From NCBI GenBank assembly GCA_017546445.1, contig JAFYWX010000012.1:1-64000 (forward strand): a stretch of DNA of 64,000 bases. Reading direction: 5' to 3'. The notes below the pieces were generated by a model. That model did no database searches and was not told the DNA's origin. It saw nothing but the letters and a program-made list of their open reading frames with translations. This DNA comes from Akkermansia sp. Its GTDB lineage: Bacteria > Verrucomicrobiota > Verrucomicrobiia > Verrucomicrobiales > Akkermansiaceae. Position numbers and translations under genes: made by a program. Of this stretch, positions 15,674 to 24,309 are shown piece after piece (the first letter of the stretch is position 1; every line of letters begins with the position of its first letter).

Positions 15674-17287
15674 ATGAAATATATCTTTGTAACCGGCGGT
15701 GTTGTTTCCTCCCTGGGTAAAGGCCTTGCCGCAGCGTCCATCGGCACGCTGCTCGAGCATTGCGGCCTTGAGGTGACCATGCAGAAGTTTGACCCGTATC
15801 TGAACATCGACCCGGGCACCATGAGCCCCTACCAGCACGGTGAAGTGTACGTGCTGAATGACGGTGCCGAGACCGACCTTGACCTTGGCCACTACGAGCG
15901 CTTTATTCATTGCGAGCTTTCCCGCCTGAACAACCTGACCAGCGGTAAGGTGTTCGAGCGCGTGCTGGAGAAGGAACGCCGCGGCGATTATCTGGGCAAG
16001 ACTGTGCAGTACATCCCGCACGTGACGGACGAAATCAAGCAGCGTCTCTATGACCTGACCGAGAAGAACAAGAACTGCGACGTGATTATCACCGAAATCG
16101 GTGGTACCGTGGGTGATATCGAAGGCTTCCTGTTCCTGGAATCCCTGCGTCAGTTCAGCCAGGAGGTGGGTCGCCACAACTGCTGCTTCATCCATGTGAC
16201 CCTGCTGCCCTACATCAAGGCTGCCGGTGAGACCAAGACCAAGCCCACGCAGCAGAGTGTGGCCAAGCTGCGCGAAATCGGTATCCAGCCGGACATGATT
16301 GTGTGCCGCACGGAGATGGACAACCTGACCGATGAGGAGAAGCGCAAGATTGCCATGTTCTGCAACGTGCCCGCCTCCAACGTGGTGGCCTTCTGCGACG
16401 TGAAGCACAGCATTTATGAGTGCCCCATCGACCTGGGCCGCGATAAGGTGGACCGCATCGTGACCGATGTGCTGGGTCTGACCGTGCCCAAGCCCAAGAT
16501 GGACGACTGGCAGAAGTTTGTTGGCCGCGTGATTCATCCCTCCCACAGCGTGCGCATCGCCGTGGTGGGCAAGTACATTTCTCTGCAGGATGCCTACAAG
16601 TCCATTTACGAAAGCTTCACCCACGCCGGTGCAGCCAACGACTGCCGCGTAGAGGTGGTGCGTGTGGATGCCGAGGCGCTGACCCACGGTTCCTGCGAGG
16701 AGCTCATTGGCAAGGTGGATGGCATTCTGGTGCCCGGTGGCTTCGGCGACCGCGGCGTGGAAGGCAAGATTAAGGCCGTGCAGTATGCCCGTGAGAACAA
16801 CATCCCCTTCCTGGGTATCTGCCTCGGTATGCAGGTGGCCGTCATCGAGTTCGCCCGCAACGTGCTGGGCCATGCCGATGCCAACTCCACTGAGTTCAAT
16901 AAGGACAGCAAGGCCCCCGTGGTGTGCCTGCAGGAGGAGCAGAAGCACATCGAGAACATGGGCGCCACCATGCGCCTGGGTGCATACCCCGCACACATCA
17001 AGCCCGGTACGCTCTGCAGCAAGCTCTACGATAACAAGGAAGTTATCTCCGAGCGCCACCGCCACCGCTACGAGTTCAATGCCGACTTCCGCGAGGAGGT
17101 GGAGAAGGGCGGTATGGTGATTTCCGCAGTGAACGATGAGCACGGCCTGGTGGAAGTGGTGGAGCTTCCCTCGCATCCCTTCTTCATTGCCTGCCAGTAC
17201 CACCCCGAGTTCCAGAGCCGTCCGAACAGCGCTCACCCGCTCTTCTCCGGTCTGGTGGCTGCCGCGCTGGAAGCCCAGCAGGCATAA
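15674..17287 (+). CDS. pyrG: CTP synthase
   Basis: Makes CTP from UTP, ATP and glutamine. 537 residues, standard length. Start MKYIFVTGGVVSSLGKG is the family-typical opening; an upstream in-frame ATG at 15560 overlaps the promoter. Synthetase motifs: P-loop-like GGVVSSLGKG, DPYLNIDPGTMSPYQHGEV. Glutamine amidotransferase domain: nucleophile Cys383 in LGICLGMQ, and His510 and Glu512 in YHPEF. The downstream transporter gene starts only 63 bases later. Confidence 0.98.
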   Translation: MKYIFVTGGVVSSLGKGLAAASIGTLLEHCGLEVTMQKFDPYLNIDPGTMSPYQHGEVYVLNDGAETDLDLGHYERFIHCELSRLNNLTSGKVFERVLEKERRGDYLGKTVQYIPHVTDEIKQRLYDLTEKNKNCDVIITEIGGTVGDIEGFLFLESLRQFSQEVGRHNCCFIHVTLLPYIKAAGETKTKPTQQSVAKLREIGIQPDMIVCRTEMDNLTDEEKRKIAMFCNVPASNVVAFCDVKHSIYECPIDLGRDKVDRIVTDVLGLTVPKPKMDDWQKFVGRVIHPSHSVRIAVVGKYISLQDAYKSIYESFTHAGAANDCRVEVVRVDAEALTHGSCEELIGKVDGILVPGGFGDRGVEGKIKAVQYARENNIPFLGICLGMQVAVIEFARNVLGHADANSTEFNKDSKAPVVCLQEEQKHIENMGATMRLGAYPAHIKPGTLCSKLYDNKEVISERHRHRYEFNADFREEVEKGGMVISAVNDEHGLVEVVELPSHPFFIACQYHPEFQSRPNSAHPLFSGLVAAALEAQQA

Positions 17288-17305
17288 CGCACAACGATTT
17301 ATACC

Positions 17306-17347
17306 CGGCGGTGGGCGCAGTTTTGCCCGCCGCCGATTTTTCTTCTT
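17306..17347 (+). terminator. Terminator-like hairpin between pyrG and symporter
   Basis: GC-rich 11-bp stem with one G-T mismatch (17306-17316 with 17325-17335) followed by ATTTTTCTTCTTC. The symporter ATG comes at 17351, directly after the T-rich tract, so no separate promoter fits between; partial read-through is likely. Confidence 0.75.
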
Positions 17348-17350
17348 CCT

Positions 17351-18955
17351 ATGATTGATATACTGGTAGTTCTGGCGTATTTCTGCGCCATTTTCGGCAT
17401 CGGGCTCTATGTGGGCCGCAAGCAGGAGAGCCTGGAAAGCTATGCCCTGGGCAATCGCAATCTGCCCTGGTGGGCTATTCTGGCCTCCATTCTGGCGGCA
17501 GAAATCAGCGCAGCCACCTTCCTGGGCGCACCTGGTGAGGGTTTTGCCCTGCGCAATTTCACCTATGCGCAGCTGGCCATCGGTACTATTCTTGGCCGCA
17601 TCATTGTGGGGCGTCTCTTCCTGAAGCCTTATTACCAGTACAATGTGGTTTCCATTTATGAGTATCTGGAGAAGCGCTTCGGGCTTACCACCCGCCGCTG
17701 GGCCAGCATCACCTTCCTCATCAGCCGCGTACTGGCCAGTGGCACGCGCCTGTTCTTTGCCGGCATTCTGCTGGTGATTGCCTATATGATGGTGACCGGG
17801 CAGGACAGCGCCGGACAGATGGAAACCGTGGTTATCTACATTGCCGCGCTCACCTTCATTACCATCGCCACTGCGGTGTACACCACCCTGGGCGGGCTTA
17901 AGGCTGTGGTGTGGACGGATGTGCTGCAGGCTTCCATTCTGGCTGTTTCCCTGGTCACCACTATTGGCGTGCTGCTCTTCAGCATCAAGGCCGATGGTAG
18001 CTGGTGCGCCGCCTGGGATGCTATCTGCTACCACCTGGGTAACATGGACTACAACCCCTGTGAAATCAAGAACCTGAAACCCTGGGCCTTCTTTGATTCC
18101 GGGCTTACGGGGCAGGGGCTTGTGGAGGATATCAAGAATATCCTGAGCAGTGAATACACCCTGTGGAGCGCGATTCTTGGCTCCACCTTCATCACCATGG
18201 CTACCCACGGCACCGACCAGGACATGGTGCAGCGCATGCTGGCCGCCCCGGACAGCAAGAAGGGTGCCCGCGCGGTGATTCTCTCCGGCCTCATGGATAT
18301 GCCCATCGTGCTGGTATTCATCACCTGCGGTATGCTCCTGTTTGTGTATTTTGCGCAGAACGGCATTACCCCGCCTGAGAAGCAGATTGAGATTTTCCCC
18401 TGGTTCATCATTCACTGTCTGCCGGTGGGTGTGCGCGGTCTGCTGGTGGCTGCTCTGCTGGCCACGGCCATGGGCTCACTTTCCACAGCACTGAATGCTC
18501 TGGCCACCACCGCCACCCGCGACTGGTATGTGGACGTGTTCCGTCCGCAGGCGGAACAGGCTGAGCAGCTGCGTGCTGTGCGCTGGCTCACTGTGTTCTT
18601 TGCTGTGCTGCTTATCGTGGTGGGTGCCGGCACCGCCTGGCTCACCGTGATGGACCCGACCGTGCGCATTCTTCCCATTGCACTTGGTATTTTCGGCTAC
18701 ACCTACGGCTCTCTGCTGGGTGTGTTCCTGCTGGGCATGCTCACCCGCAGCCGTGGTAATGACCTGGGCAACTGCGTGGCCATGCTCAGCGGTTTTGCCG
18801 TGGTGATTCTGCTGGAAATAGGTGGCCGCCAGGGCTGGCTGCCGGCCATTGCCTTCCCCTGGCGCGTGACTGTTGGTACCCTGGCTACTTTTGCCGTGGG
18901 CTGCCTGTTCCGCACGCCCGTATCTCATGCCGCTCAGTCGCAGCAGAACGATTGA
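17351..18955 (+). CDS. Sodium:solute symporter (SSS family)
   Basis: 534 residues with about 13 transmembrane segments. Typical SSS features: N-terminal YVGRKQESLESYALGNRNLPWWAILASI (quoted in part), the ISAATFLGAPGEG region, and the YTTLGGLKAVVWTDVLQ signature in the middle. It probably imports an organic solute with Na+; the substrate is not predictable and sialic acid/sugar-type members are the closest in general look. The start codon lies directly behind the pyrG terminator hairpin, so expression may depend on read-through from pyrG. Confidence 0.9.
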   Translation: MIDILVVLAYFCAIFGIGLYVGRKQESLESYALGNRNLPWWAILASILAAEISAATFLGAPGEGFALRNFTYAQLAIGTILGRIIVGRLFLKPYYQYNVVSIYEYLEKRFGLTTRRWASITFLISRVLASGTRLFFAGILLVIAYMMVTGQDSAGQMETVVIYIAALTFITIATAVYTTLGGLKAVVWTDVLQASILAVSLVTTIGVLLFSIKADGSWCAAWDAICYHLGNMDYNPCEIKNLKPWAFFDSGLTGQGLVEDIKNILSSEYTLWSAILGSTFITMATHGTDQDMVQRMLAAPDSKKGARAVILSGLMDMPIVLVFITCGMLLFVYFAQNGITPPEKQIEIFPWFIIHCLPVGVRGLLVAALLATAMGSLSTALNALATTATRDWYVDVFRPQAEQAEQLRAVRWLTVFFAVLLIVVGAGTAWLTVMDPTVRILPIALGIFGYTYGSLLGVFLLGMLTRSRGNDLGNCVAMLSGFAVVILLEIGGRQGWLPAIAFPWRVTVGTLATFAVGCLFRTPVSHAAQSQQND

Positions 18956-18966
18956 TGCTTTTCATT

Positions 18967-19014
18967 GAAACCGGGCGGGAAGTGCAGAAGTCTCCCGCCC
19001 GGTTTCATCCTTTT
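18967..19014 (+). terminator. Terminator of the symporter gene
   Basis: 14-bp perfect stem (18967-18980 with 18993-19006) followed by a T-rich tract. Confidence 0.85.
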
Positions 19015-19067
19015 CTGTGTGACTCGGAAAACGCGCAGAAAAACTGCACAGAATCAAGAAAAAAGGC

Positions 19068-19096
19068 TTGCCAGTGGGGTGGGGATTTAGTAGAAT
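19068..19096 (+). promoter_or_regulatory. Promoter of rpsA
   Basis: TTGCCA at 19068-19073, 17-bp spacer, TAGAAT at 19091-19096. It predicts a leader of about 95 bases before the ATG at 19200, long for this genome; autogenous control by S1, as in other bacteria, would fit but is not shown. Confidence 0.75.
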
Positions 19097-19199
19097 CTCG
19101 CACCGCGTCTTCCCCCGGTGGCATACAGGTGCCTCATGAGCTGCCGGGTAGGGGCCTTAGAGGAAGTGCGTAAATCATTAACCTATAAACATCATTATA

Positions 19200-20882
19200 A
19201 TGAGCAACACTGAACTGGAAGCTTTGATTAATGCCAAGCTTCCGAACTTCCGCAAGGGTGACATCGTGAACGGTACCATCCTTGAAATCCGCCCGCAGGT
19301 AGTCCTCGTGGACATTGGTTACAAGTCTGAGGGTGTCATCCCCGTTTCCGAGTTCGAGGACGAGGAAATCGAGGTGGGCGATCAGATCGAGGTGCTTCTT
19401 GAGAGCCTCGAGAACGACGAGGGTCTCGTCGTACTTTCCAAGGAGAAGGCTGCCCACAAGCAGAACTGGGACAAGATCGTGGCCGTTTACAAGGACGGTG
19501 GTCTGGTTAAGGGTAAGGTTAAGAGCGTTGTTAAGGGTGGCCTCATGGTCAACGTCGGCGTGGAAGCCTTCCTTCCGGGTTCTCAGGTGGACATCATCCC
19601 GCCCAAGGATCTCAACGAGTTCGTGGGCAATGTATACGAATTCAAGATTGTGAAGGTGAACGACGAGCGCAAGAACATCGTTCTCTCCCGTCGCGAGGTC
19701 ATCGAGGCCGAGCGCAGCGAGCAGCGCCAGCGTTTCCTGGAGACCGTGGCTATTGGCGACCGCGTGAAGGGCCTGGTGAAGAATATCACCGATTTCGGCG
19801 CTTTCGTGGACCTCTCCGGCATGGACGGTCTGCTTCACATCACCGACATGAGCTGGGGTCGTGTGAACCACCCCTCCGAGCTGCTTCACATCGGCCAGGA
19901 GCTGGAGGTTCTCATTCTCGACGTGGATCGCGACAAGGAGCGCGTATCCCTCGGTCTCAAGCAGCTGTCCGACAACCCCTGGGCAGACATCGAGGCCAAG
20001 TACCCCATCGGTTCCCAGGTCAAGGGCCGCGTGACCAAGCTTCTCGCCTACGGCGCCTTCGTGGAGCTGGAGAAGGGCGTGGAGGGTCTGGTGCACGTGT
20101 CCGAGCTCAGCTGGACCAAGCGCATCACTCGTCCCAGCGACGTTCTGTCCCTGGACCAGGAGATCGAAGCCATCGTGCTCAACATCTCTGTGGAAGAGCA
20201 GAAGATTTCCCTCGGTATCCGTCAGCTCGACGAGAATCCCTGGGAAGCCATCGAGAACCGTTTCCCCGTGGGTACCGTTATCTCCGGCGCTGTGCGTAAC
20301 CTTACTCCCTACGGCGCCTTCGTGGCTCTGGAGGAAGGCATCGACGGCATGATCCACGTGTCCGACATGAGCTGGACCCGCAAGATCAACCACCCCTCCG
20401 AGGTGCTCAAGAAGGGCGACGTTGTGGAGGCTCGCGTGCTGAACATCGACAAGGAGAACCAGCGCGTATCCCTCGGCATCAAGCAGCTTGAGACCGACCC
20501 GTGGGAATCCATCGACGCTCGTTTCAAGGTGGGCGACCTCGTTTCCGGTACCGTGGCCAAGATTGCTTCCTTCGGTGCATTCGTGAACCTGGACGGCGAC
20601 ATCGACGGCCTCATCCACATCTCCCAGCTTTCCGAGGAGCACGTGGAGCGCGTGAAGGACGTAATCAAGGTGGGCGACGATATCAAGGCCCGCGTGATCA
20701 AGGTCGACAAGGTGGAGCGCCGCATCGGTCTTTCCATCAAGGCTGTGAACTACGATCCCGAGCAGCTGCGTCGCGAGACCGCCGCCTTCGAGACCGTACG
20801 TGCCGGCGACATGGTGGGTCTGGAGCAGGCCTTCAACCTGGCTGCCCTGCAGTCCGAGGAGTGGAGCCCCTCCCAGAACTAA
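19200..20882 (+). CDS. rpsA: 30S ribosomal protein S1
   Basis: 560 residues with six S1 RNA-binding repeats. Repeats 3-6 are the clearest, each with the pattern G..V.G.V.....YGAFV.L..G..GL.H.SE/DMSW (for example ITDFGAFVDLSGMDGLLHITDMSW and LLAYGAFVELEKGVEGLVHVSELSW in part). Full-length, Gram-negative-type S1 that binds mRNA leaders on the 30S subunit. Strong codon bias to C-ending codons marks high expression. Its presence matters here because most genes lack Shine-Dalgarno sites. Confidence 0.97.
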   Translation: MSNTELEALINAKLPNFRKGDIVNGTILEIRPQVVLVDIGYKSEGVIPVSEFEDEEIEVGDQIEVLLESLENDEGLVVLSKEKAAHKQNWDKIVAVYKDGGLVKGKVKSVVKGGLMVNVGVEAFLPGSQVDIIPPKDLNEFVGNVYEFKIVKVNDERKNIVLSRREVIEAERSEQRQRFLETVAIGDRVKGLVKNITDFGAFVDLSGMDGLLHITDMSWGRVNHPSELLHIGQELEVLILDVDRDKERVSLGLKQLSDNPWADIEAKYPIGSQVKGRVTKLLAYGAFVELEKGVEGLVHVSELSWTKRITRPSDVLSLDQEIEAIVLNISVEEQKISLGIRQLDENPWEAIENRFPVGTVISGAVRNLTPYGAFVALEEGIDGMIHVSDMSWTRKINHPSEVLKKGDVVEARVLNIDKENQRVSLGIKQLETDPWESIDARFKVGDLVSGTVAKIASFGAFVNLDGDIDGLIHISQLSEEHVERVKDVIKVGDDIKARVIKVDKVERRIGLSIKAVNYDPEQLRRETAAFETVRAGDMVGLEQAFNLAALQSEEWSPSQN

Positions 20883-20915
20883 GCCATACGAAGCTTAGCT
20901 TCTACCAAAACTTCA

Positions 20916-20949
20916 AGAACCGCTGCGGGCAACCGCAGCGGTTCTTTCG
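20916..20949 (+). terminator. Terminator of rpsA
   Basis: 13-bp perfect stem (20916-20928 with 20933-20945) with a GCAA tetraloop, then TTTC. Confidence 0.85.
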
Positions 20950-21013
20950 ATTACGACCGACGCGGGCGGCCTTCTCATTCGCTCATTACAGGGGACGCGG
21001 ACATTGTTTAGGC

Positions 21014-21042
21014 TTGCAGACAACGAAATAACAGGCTAGAAT
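21014..21042 (+). promoter_or_regulatory. Promoter of the outer-membrane protein gene
   Basis: TTGCAG at 21014-21019, 17-bp spacer, TAGAAT at 21037-21042. Seven bases separate it from the ATG at 21050, so the mRNA should be leaderless; the ATGs at 21041 and 21044 overlap or touch the -10 box. Confidence 0.8.
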
Positions 21043-21049
21043 GATGCAT

Positions 21050-22024
21050 ATGACGAAGCGTGCTCTTTTCTGCATTCTGGCCGCCATGCCGGCCATGGCA
21101 ACAGATTTTCCTCCTCCTATTCCCGATGGCCCTGTGGAATATAGTGATGTGAATTACGATGCTGGTTATGGGGACTACGATCCCTATGCCGCACCCAGTT
21201 ATGCCCCGGCAAAGGTTCAGGCGCCCATGGCTGCAGGCAGCTCTGCCCGCCGCGGGTATGTGAATCTGAATGCCTATTCCTCCAATTACCAGGTTCGCGG
21301 TATGGGGGTGAGAGATGCGTTCAGTAAATATGGGTATTCTTCCCTCAGTGCGGCGTACCAGTTGCCCGTGCGTGCTCTTTCGGCATACGGCCTGCAGCAC
21401 CGTATCAGCGGTGAATTCGGCGTTATCTGGGATGCCTCCTGCCTGCTGGGCGATGTTCCCACCACCCGCCTGAGCTATGGGATTGGCAAGGAGATTTTCC
21501 CTAACCTTATTGCTGAGGTCGGGTATACTTTCCGCCACGGCGGCCTGGAGGGGTATATGGCCCGCCATTACGATGGCGCTTCCAGCCGTTCTACGCAAGA
21601 ACTGTATGCCAGCCTGACGTTCAATGATTACCAGAAGGGATTCTTTGGCAAGCTGGAAGCCGGTGTAGGCTTCTACGGCCTTACGGGCCTTTATGCAGAT
21701 TTCGAGCTTGGTTACCGATTCACGGACGTGATGCTTCGTGGCAACACCGGTGTGGATATGGAAATCTCCGTTGGTGCTGCGCCCTCAGTAGGGTACTGGG
21801 GAAGTGATGTGGAAGGCACAGATGCCTGCCGTGTGAAGGTGGCGCTGCTTCCGTATTCCCAGACCGGTACCTACGGACGCGATGCTCAGTTTTATGTAAA
21901 GCCCTGGATTCAGTGCTCCTGGACGGGTAGCAACGCTGCAAAGATTGACCGCGTAACGAAGGGTGCTGGCCCCATCGACCACTTCCAGATTACCCTGGGC
22001 TTCGATTGCGGACTTAATTTCTGA
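21050..22024 (+). CDS. Probable outer-membrane beta-barrel protein
   Basis: 324 residues. Signal peptide MTKRALFCILAAMPAMA, then a Pro/Tyr/Asp-rich stretch (about 20-60) and alternating-hydrophobicity strands typical of a barrel (YVNLNAYSSNYQVRG, LSAAYQLPVRAL, FGKLEAGVGFYG, LYADFELGYRF), ending in a terminal Phe (FDCGLNF) as outer-membrane proteins do. No named family. The start at 21050 is fixed by the promoter position. Confidence 0.75.
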   Translation: MTKRALFCILAAMPAMATDFPPPIPDGPVEYSDVNYDAGYGDYDPYAAPSYAPAKVQAPMAAGSSARRGYVNLNAYSSNYQVRGMGVRDAFSKYGYSSLSAAYQLPVRALSAYGLQHRISGEFGVIWDASCLLGDVPTTRLSYGIGKEIFPNLIAEVGYTFRHGGLEGYMARHYDGASSRSTQELYASLTFNDYQKGFFGKLEAGVGFYGLTGLYADFELGYRFTDVMLRGNTGVDMEISVGAAPSVGYWGSDVEGTDACRVKVALLPYSQTGTYGRDAQFYVKPWIQCSWTGSNAAKIDRVTKGAGPIDHFQITLGFDCGLNF

Positions 22025-22034
22025 TAAAAAAAGC

Positions 22035-22063
22035 TTGCAAGGAGTATTCTCCTCGTGTAGAAT
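22035..22063 (+). promoter_or_regulatory. Promoter of tRNA-Thr
   Basis: TTGCAA at 22035-22040, 17-bp spacer, TAGAAT at 22058-22063; 13 bases to the mature tRNA end. Confidence 0.75.
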
Positions 22064-22076
22064 GCTCCCGCAACGC

Positions 22077-22148
22077 GCCGGATTAGCTCAGTGGTAGAGC
22101 ACCCGATTTGTAATCGGACGGTCGTCAGTTCGACCCTGACATCCGGCT
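22077..22148 (+). tRNA. tRNA-Thr (anticodon TGT)
   Basis: Complete cloverleaf: acceptor GCCGGAT/ATCCGGC with discriminator T, D-arm GCTC/GAGC, anticodon loop TTTGTAA with anticodon TGT at 22109-22111 (reads ACA), T-arm GTCAG-TTCGACC-CTGAC. The 3' CCA is not encoded. Single tRNA, not part of a cluster; no integrated element adjoins it. Confidence 0.97.
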
Positions 22149-22160
22149 CTCGCAACAAAA

Positions 22161-22192
22161 GGGCCGCTGCTCCAGAGATGGTGCAGCGGCCC
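22161..22192 (+). terminator. Hairpin after tRNA-Thr
   Basis: 10-bp GC-rich perfect stem (22161-22170 with 22183-22192) but without a T run; likely transcript end or processing signal. Confidence 0.55.
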
Positions 22193-22205
22193 TAAGTATT
22201 TACAA

Positions 22206-22234
22206 TTGACATGCCAGTGGCAAAGTATTATCAT
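22206..22234 (+). promoter_or_regulatory. Promoter of the aspartic protease gene
   Basis: TTGACA at 22206-22211, 17-bp spacer, TATCAT at 22229-22234; 6 bases to the ATG at 22241 (leaderless). This rules out the in-frame ATG at 22211, which lies inside the promoter. Confidence 0.85.
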
Positions 22235-22240
22235 GCCGGC

Positions 22241-23113
22241 ATGAAAATTTTCCCGATTCTGGCAACAATGCTGGCCGCTGGCCTGGCTATGGCTGAACCC
22301 CCGGTGCCTGCAGTGCAACAGCCTGTGCAGGCTGATGTGATGACCATGACCCAGGATGCCCGCTGCAAGCAGGTGGTGGTTACCTGTCTTATCAATGGGC
22401 AGCCCATGCGCATGATGCTGGATACCGGGGCCACCCACACGGTGCTGCATGAGGAAAGCGCAGAAAGCCTGAAGGATGCCCGCTGGATTGATACCAGCAG
22501 AATGCTGTTCCGGGGGAATTCTGCCCAGCGCCCCAGGCTGCTGGTGGCGAATTTGCTGGCTGGCCCGGCAGAATCGGCAGAGCACCCCTTCATGGTGATG
22601 AATCTGGGGGCCGTGCGCAGCATGATGGTTGAGAAGATAGACGGAATCCTGGGCATGGATATACTGCGTGCTGTTCCGTTTACCTTTGATTTGCGCAAGA
22701 ATGAATTTTACTGGGGAATTCCGCAGGATGCGCAGCTTACTCCGCTGTATGCCGAGGCAGATGGTACGGGCCGAGTTATTGTGCAGGGGAAGTGCGGGGA
22801 GCAGACGGTGCGTATGCTGCTGGATACCGGCAGCAGCGTAACCCGTGTGGTGGCCAGCGAATGGACTCCCGGTGAGGGGGCTGAAGTAGGCGCCCGGATG
22901 GGTAATATCGATGAATCCATGGGTATTCGCCTGATGGAGGGCAAGCCCGGAGACCTGGAATTGGGTGCTGGCGTGGTGGCAATGGGTATTACCCCGCTGC
23001 TGTGTGATGCCAGAGATGTTCCCATGCTGGGCATGGACGCCTTGCAGGGCCTGGTGCTGGTGCATGTGCCCTCAGAGGAAACGCCCCACGGCATATTCCT
23101 GATTGCCCAGTAA
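22241..23113 (+). CDS. Secreted two-lobed aspartic protease (retropepsin-like)
   Basis: 290 residues. Signal peptide MKIFPILATMLAAGLAMA. Two aspartic-protease lobes in one chain: lobe 1 with catalytic D61 in MLDTGATHT and the closing motif GILGMDIL; lobe 2 with D195 in LLDTGSSVT and closing motif PMLGMDAL. Bacterial retropepsin-like proteins usually have one DTG per chain and dimerise; here both lobes are fused as in pepsins. Likely periplasmic. Target unknown. The start is set by the promoter position. A DUF486 gene follows 15 bases later. Confidence 0.85.
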   Translation: MKIFPILATMLAAGLAMAEPPVPAVQQPVQADVMTMTQDARCKQVVVTCLINGQPMRMMLDTGATHTVLHEESAESLKDARWIDTSRMLFRGNSAQRPRLLVANLLAGPAESAEHPFMVMNLGAVRSMMVEKIDGILGMDILRAVPFTFDLRKNEFYWGIPQDAQLTPLYAEADGTGRVIVQGKCGEQTVRMLLDTGSSVTRVVASEWTPGEGAEVGARMGNIDESMGIRLMEGKPGDLELGAGVVAMGITPLLCDARDVPMLGMDALQGLVLVHVPSEETPHGIFLIAQ

Positions 23114-23128
23114 AGCTGAATCCTTCCC

Positions 23129-23497
23129 ATGTATAAACTTGCCTTATCCATTTGTCTGCTGTTCCTCAGCAATGTGGTGATGACTTTTGCCTGGTATGGC
23201 TTCCTGCGTAAGCCGGGTGAAAGCGCCGCTGCGCCCATGTGGCAGCTTATTCTGATGAGCTGGGGGCTTGCACTGCTGGAGTATTGCTTCATGGTGCCGG
23301 CCAATCACCTGGGGCGTGCTTATGGGCTCTCCCTGGCTCAGCTCAAAATCATGCAGGAGGCTCTTACCTTGAGCATCTTTGTTCCTTTCATGATTTTTTA
23401 CATGGGGGAGCAGTGGAAATGGGACTATCTCTGGGCTTTCCTTTGTGTGCTGGGCGCTGTGTTCTTTGTGAACCGGGAGGCTCTGATGGGAAGCTGA
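23129..23497 (+). CDS. DUF486 small membrane protein (DMT-like)
   Basis: 122 residues with four hydrophobic segments. The pattern NVVMTFAWYGFLR ... WGLALLEYCFMVPANHLG ... LKIMQEALTLSIFVPF is that of the DUF486 family, distantly related to small drug/metabolite transporters. Function in the family is unknown. Probably cotranscribed with the aspartic protease gene. Confidence 0.85.
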   Translation: MYKLALSICLLFLSNVVMTFAWYGFLRKPGESAAAPMWQLILMSWGLALLEYCFMVPANHLGRAYGLSLAQLKIMQEALTLSIFVPFMIFYMGEQWKWDYLWAFLCVLGAVFFVNREALMGS

Positions 23498-23515
23498 CGG
23501 GAGTATGGTTTTTCA

Positions 23516-23544
23516 TTGACCAAACGGGGATAGTGATGTATCCT
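23516..23544 (+). promoter_or_regulatory. Promoter of the WecG/TagA gene
   Basis: TTGACC at 23516-23521, 17-bp spacer, TATCCT at 23539-23544; 10 bases to the ATG, giving a leader of only about 4 bases. Confidence 0.75.
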
Positions 23545-23554
23545 TGCTGCGCGT

Positions 23555-24304
23555 ATGGCAACTCTTTCCTCTATAGATATTTTCGGTATTCCGTATGTGG
23601 CTTCCAACCTGCAGGAGGCGGGGGCTTCCTGGGTGAAGCAGGCGCAGGAGACTCAGCAGCCGGTGTTGCTGGCTCATTCGGACGTGCATGTGCTGACGCG
23701 GGCTCTGCATGATGCCGCCGATTATGGGGCAGGGCTGCGCACTTTCGATTTTATCTGCCCGGACGGCATGCCTATTGTGTGGCTGATGCGTCGCAAGGGC
23801 GCTGCGGCCAATCGCCTGTACGGCCCGGATGTCATGGAAACCATGTGGGACATGGGGCGCTCCGCGGGATTGAAGCATTTCCTGCTGGGCGGAAGCGAGG
23901 AAGCCATAGCCCGCCTGAAGGAGAATCTGGGGAATCGCTATCCCGGGGCAGAAGTAGCGGGGCATTATTGCCCGCCCATGCCGCCGTGGCCGGAGGGTGA
24001 GGACGAGCGCATGCTGGCCGCCATCCGCCAGAGCGGGGCACACTGCGTGTGGGTTGGTCTGGGCTGTCCGCGCCAGGAACGCTGGCTGTTTGAACACCGC
24101 GAGCAATTACCGCCTGCCTTGTATTTCGGCGTGGGCGCTGCGTTCAATTTCCACGCTGGTCTTGTGCAGCAGGCGCCGGCCTGGGTGCGTTCACACGGGC
24201 TGGAGTGGCTCTACCGCCTTTGCAAGGAACCCCGCCGTCTGTTCAAGCGCTATCTGGTGCACAATACCCGCTTCATCTGGTATTGCCTTACACGCAGAAT
24301 CTGA
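23555..24304 (+). CDS. WecG/TagA/CpsF-family glycosyltransferase
   Basis: 249 residues. The family transfers an aminosugar (ManNAc or uronate derivative) to a lipid-linked sugar in surface polysaccharide synthesis. Motifs: THSDVHVLTRAL-like opening (HSDVHVLTRALHDA), CPDGMPIVW, GPDVMETM, FLLGGSEEA, VGLGCPRQERWLFEHR. It stands alone rather than in a polysaccharide cluster. Its stop is 5 bases from the stop of the convergent lipoprotein gene. Confidence 0.9.
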   Translation: MATLSSIDIFGIPYVASNLQEAGASWVKQAQETQQPVLLAHSDVHVLTRALHDAADYGAGLRTFDFICPDGMPIVWLMRRKGAAANRLYGPDVMETMWDMGRSAGLKHFLLGGSEEAIARLKENLGNRYPGAEVAGHYCPPMPPWPEGEDERMLAAIRQSGAHCVWVGLGCPRQERWLFEHREQLPPALYFGVGAAFNFHAGLVQQAPAWVRSHGLEWLYRLCKEPRRLFKRYLVHNTRFIWYCLTRRI

Positions 24305-24309
24305 GTTTG

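Noticed and set aside
15569..18415. 948-codon open frame antisense to pyrG and the symporter gene
   Set aside because: It is the mirror of two well-identified genes with strong codon bias; its translation is low-complexity His/Gly/Ala/Val and matches nothing.
22211..22240. Upstream in-frame ATG extending the aspartic protease
   Set aside because: It lies between the -35 and -10 boxes of the gene's promoter and would spoil the signal peptide.
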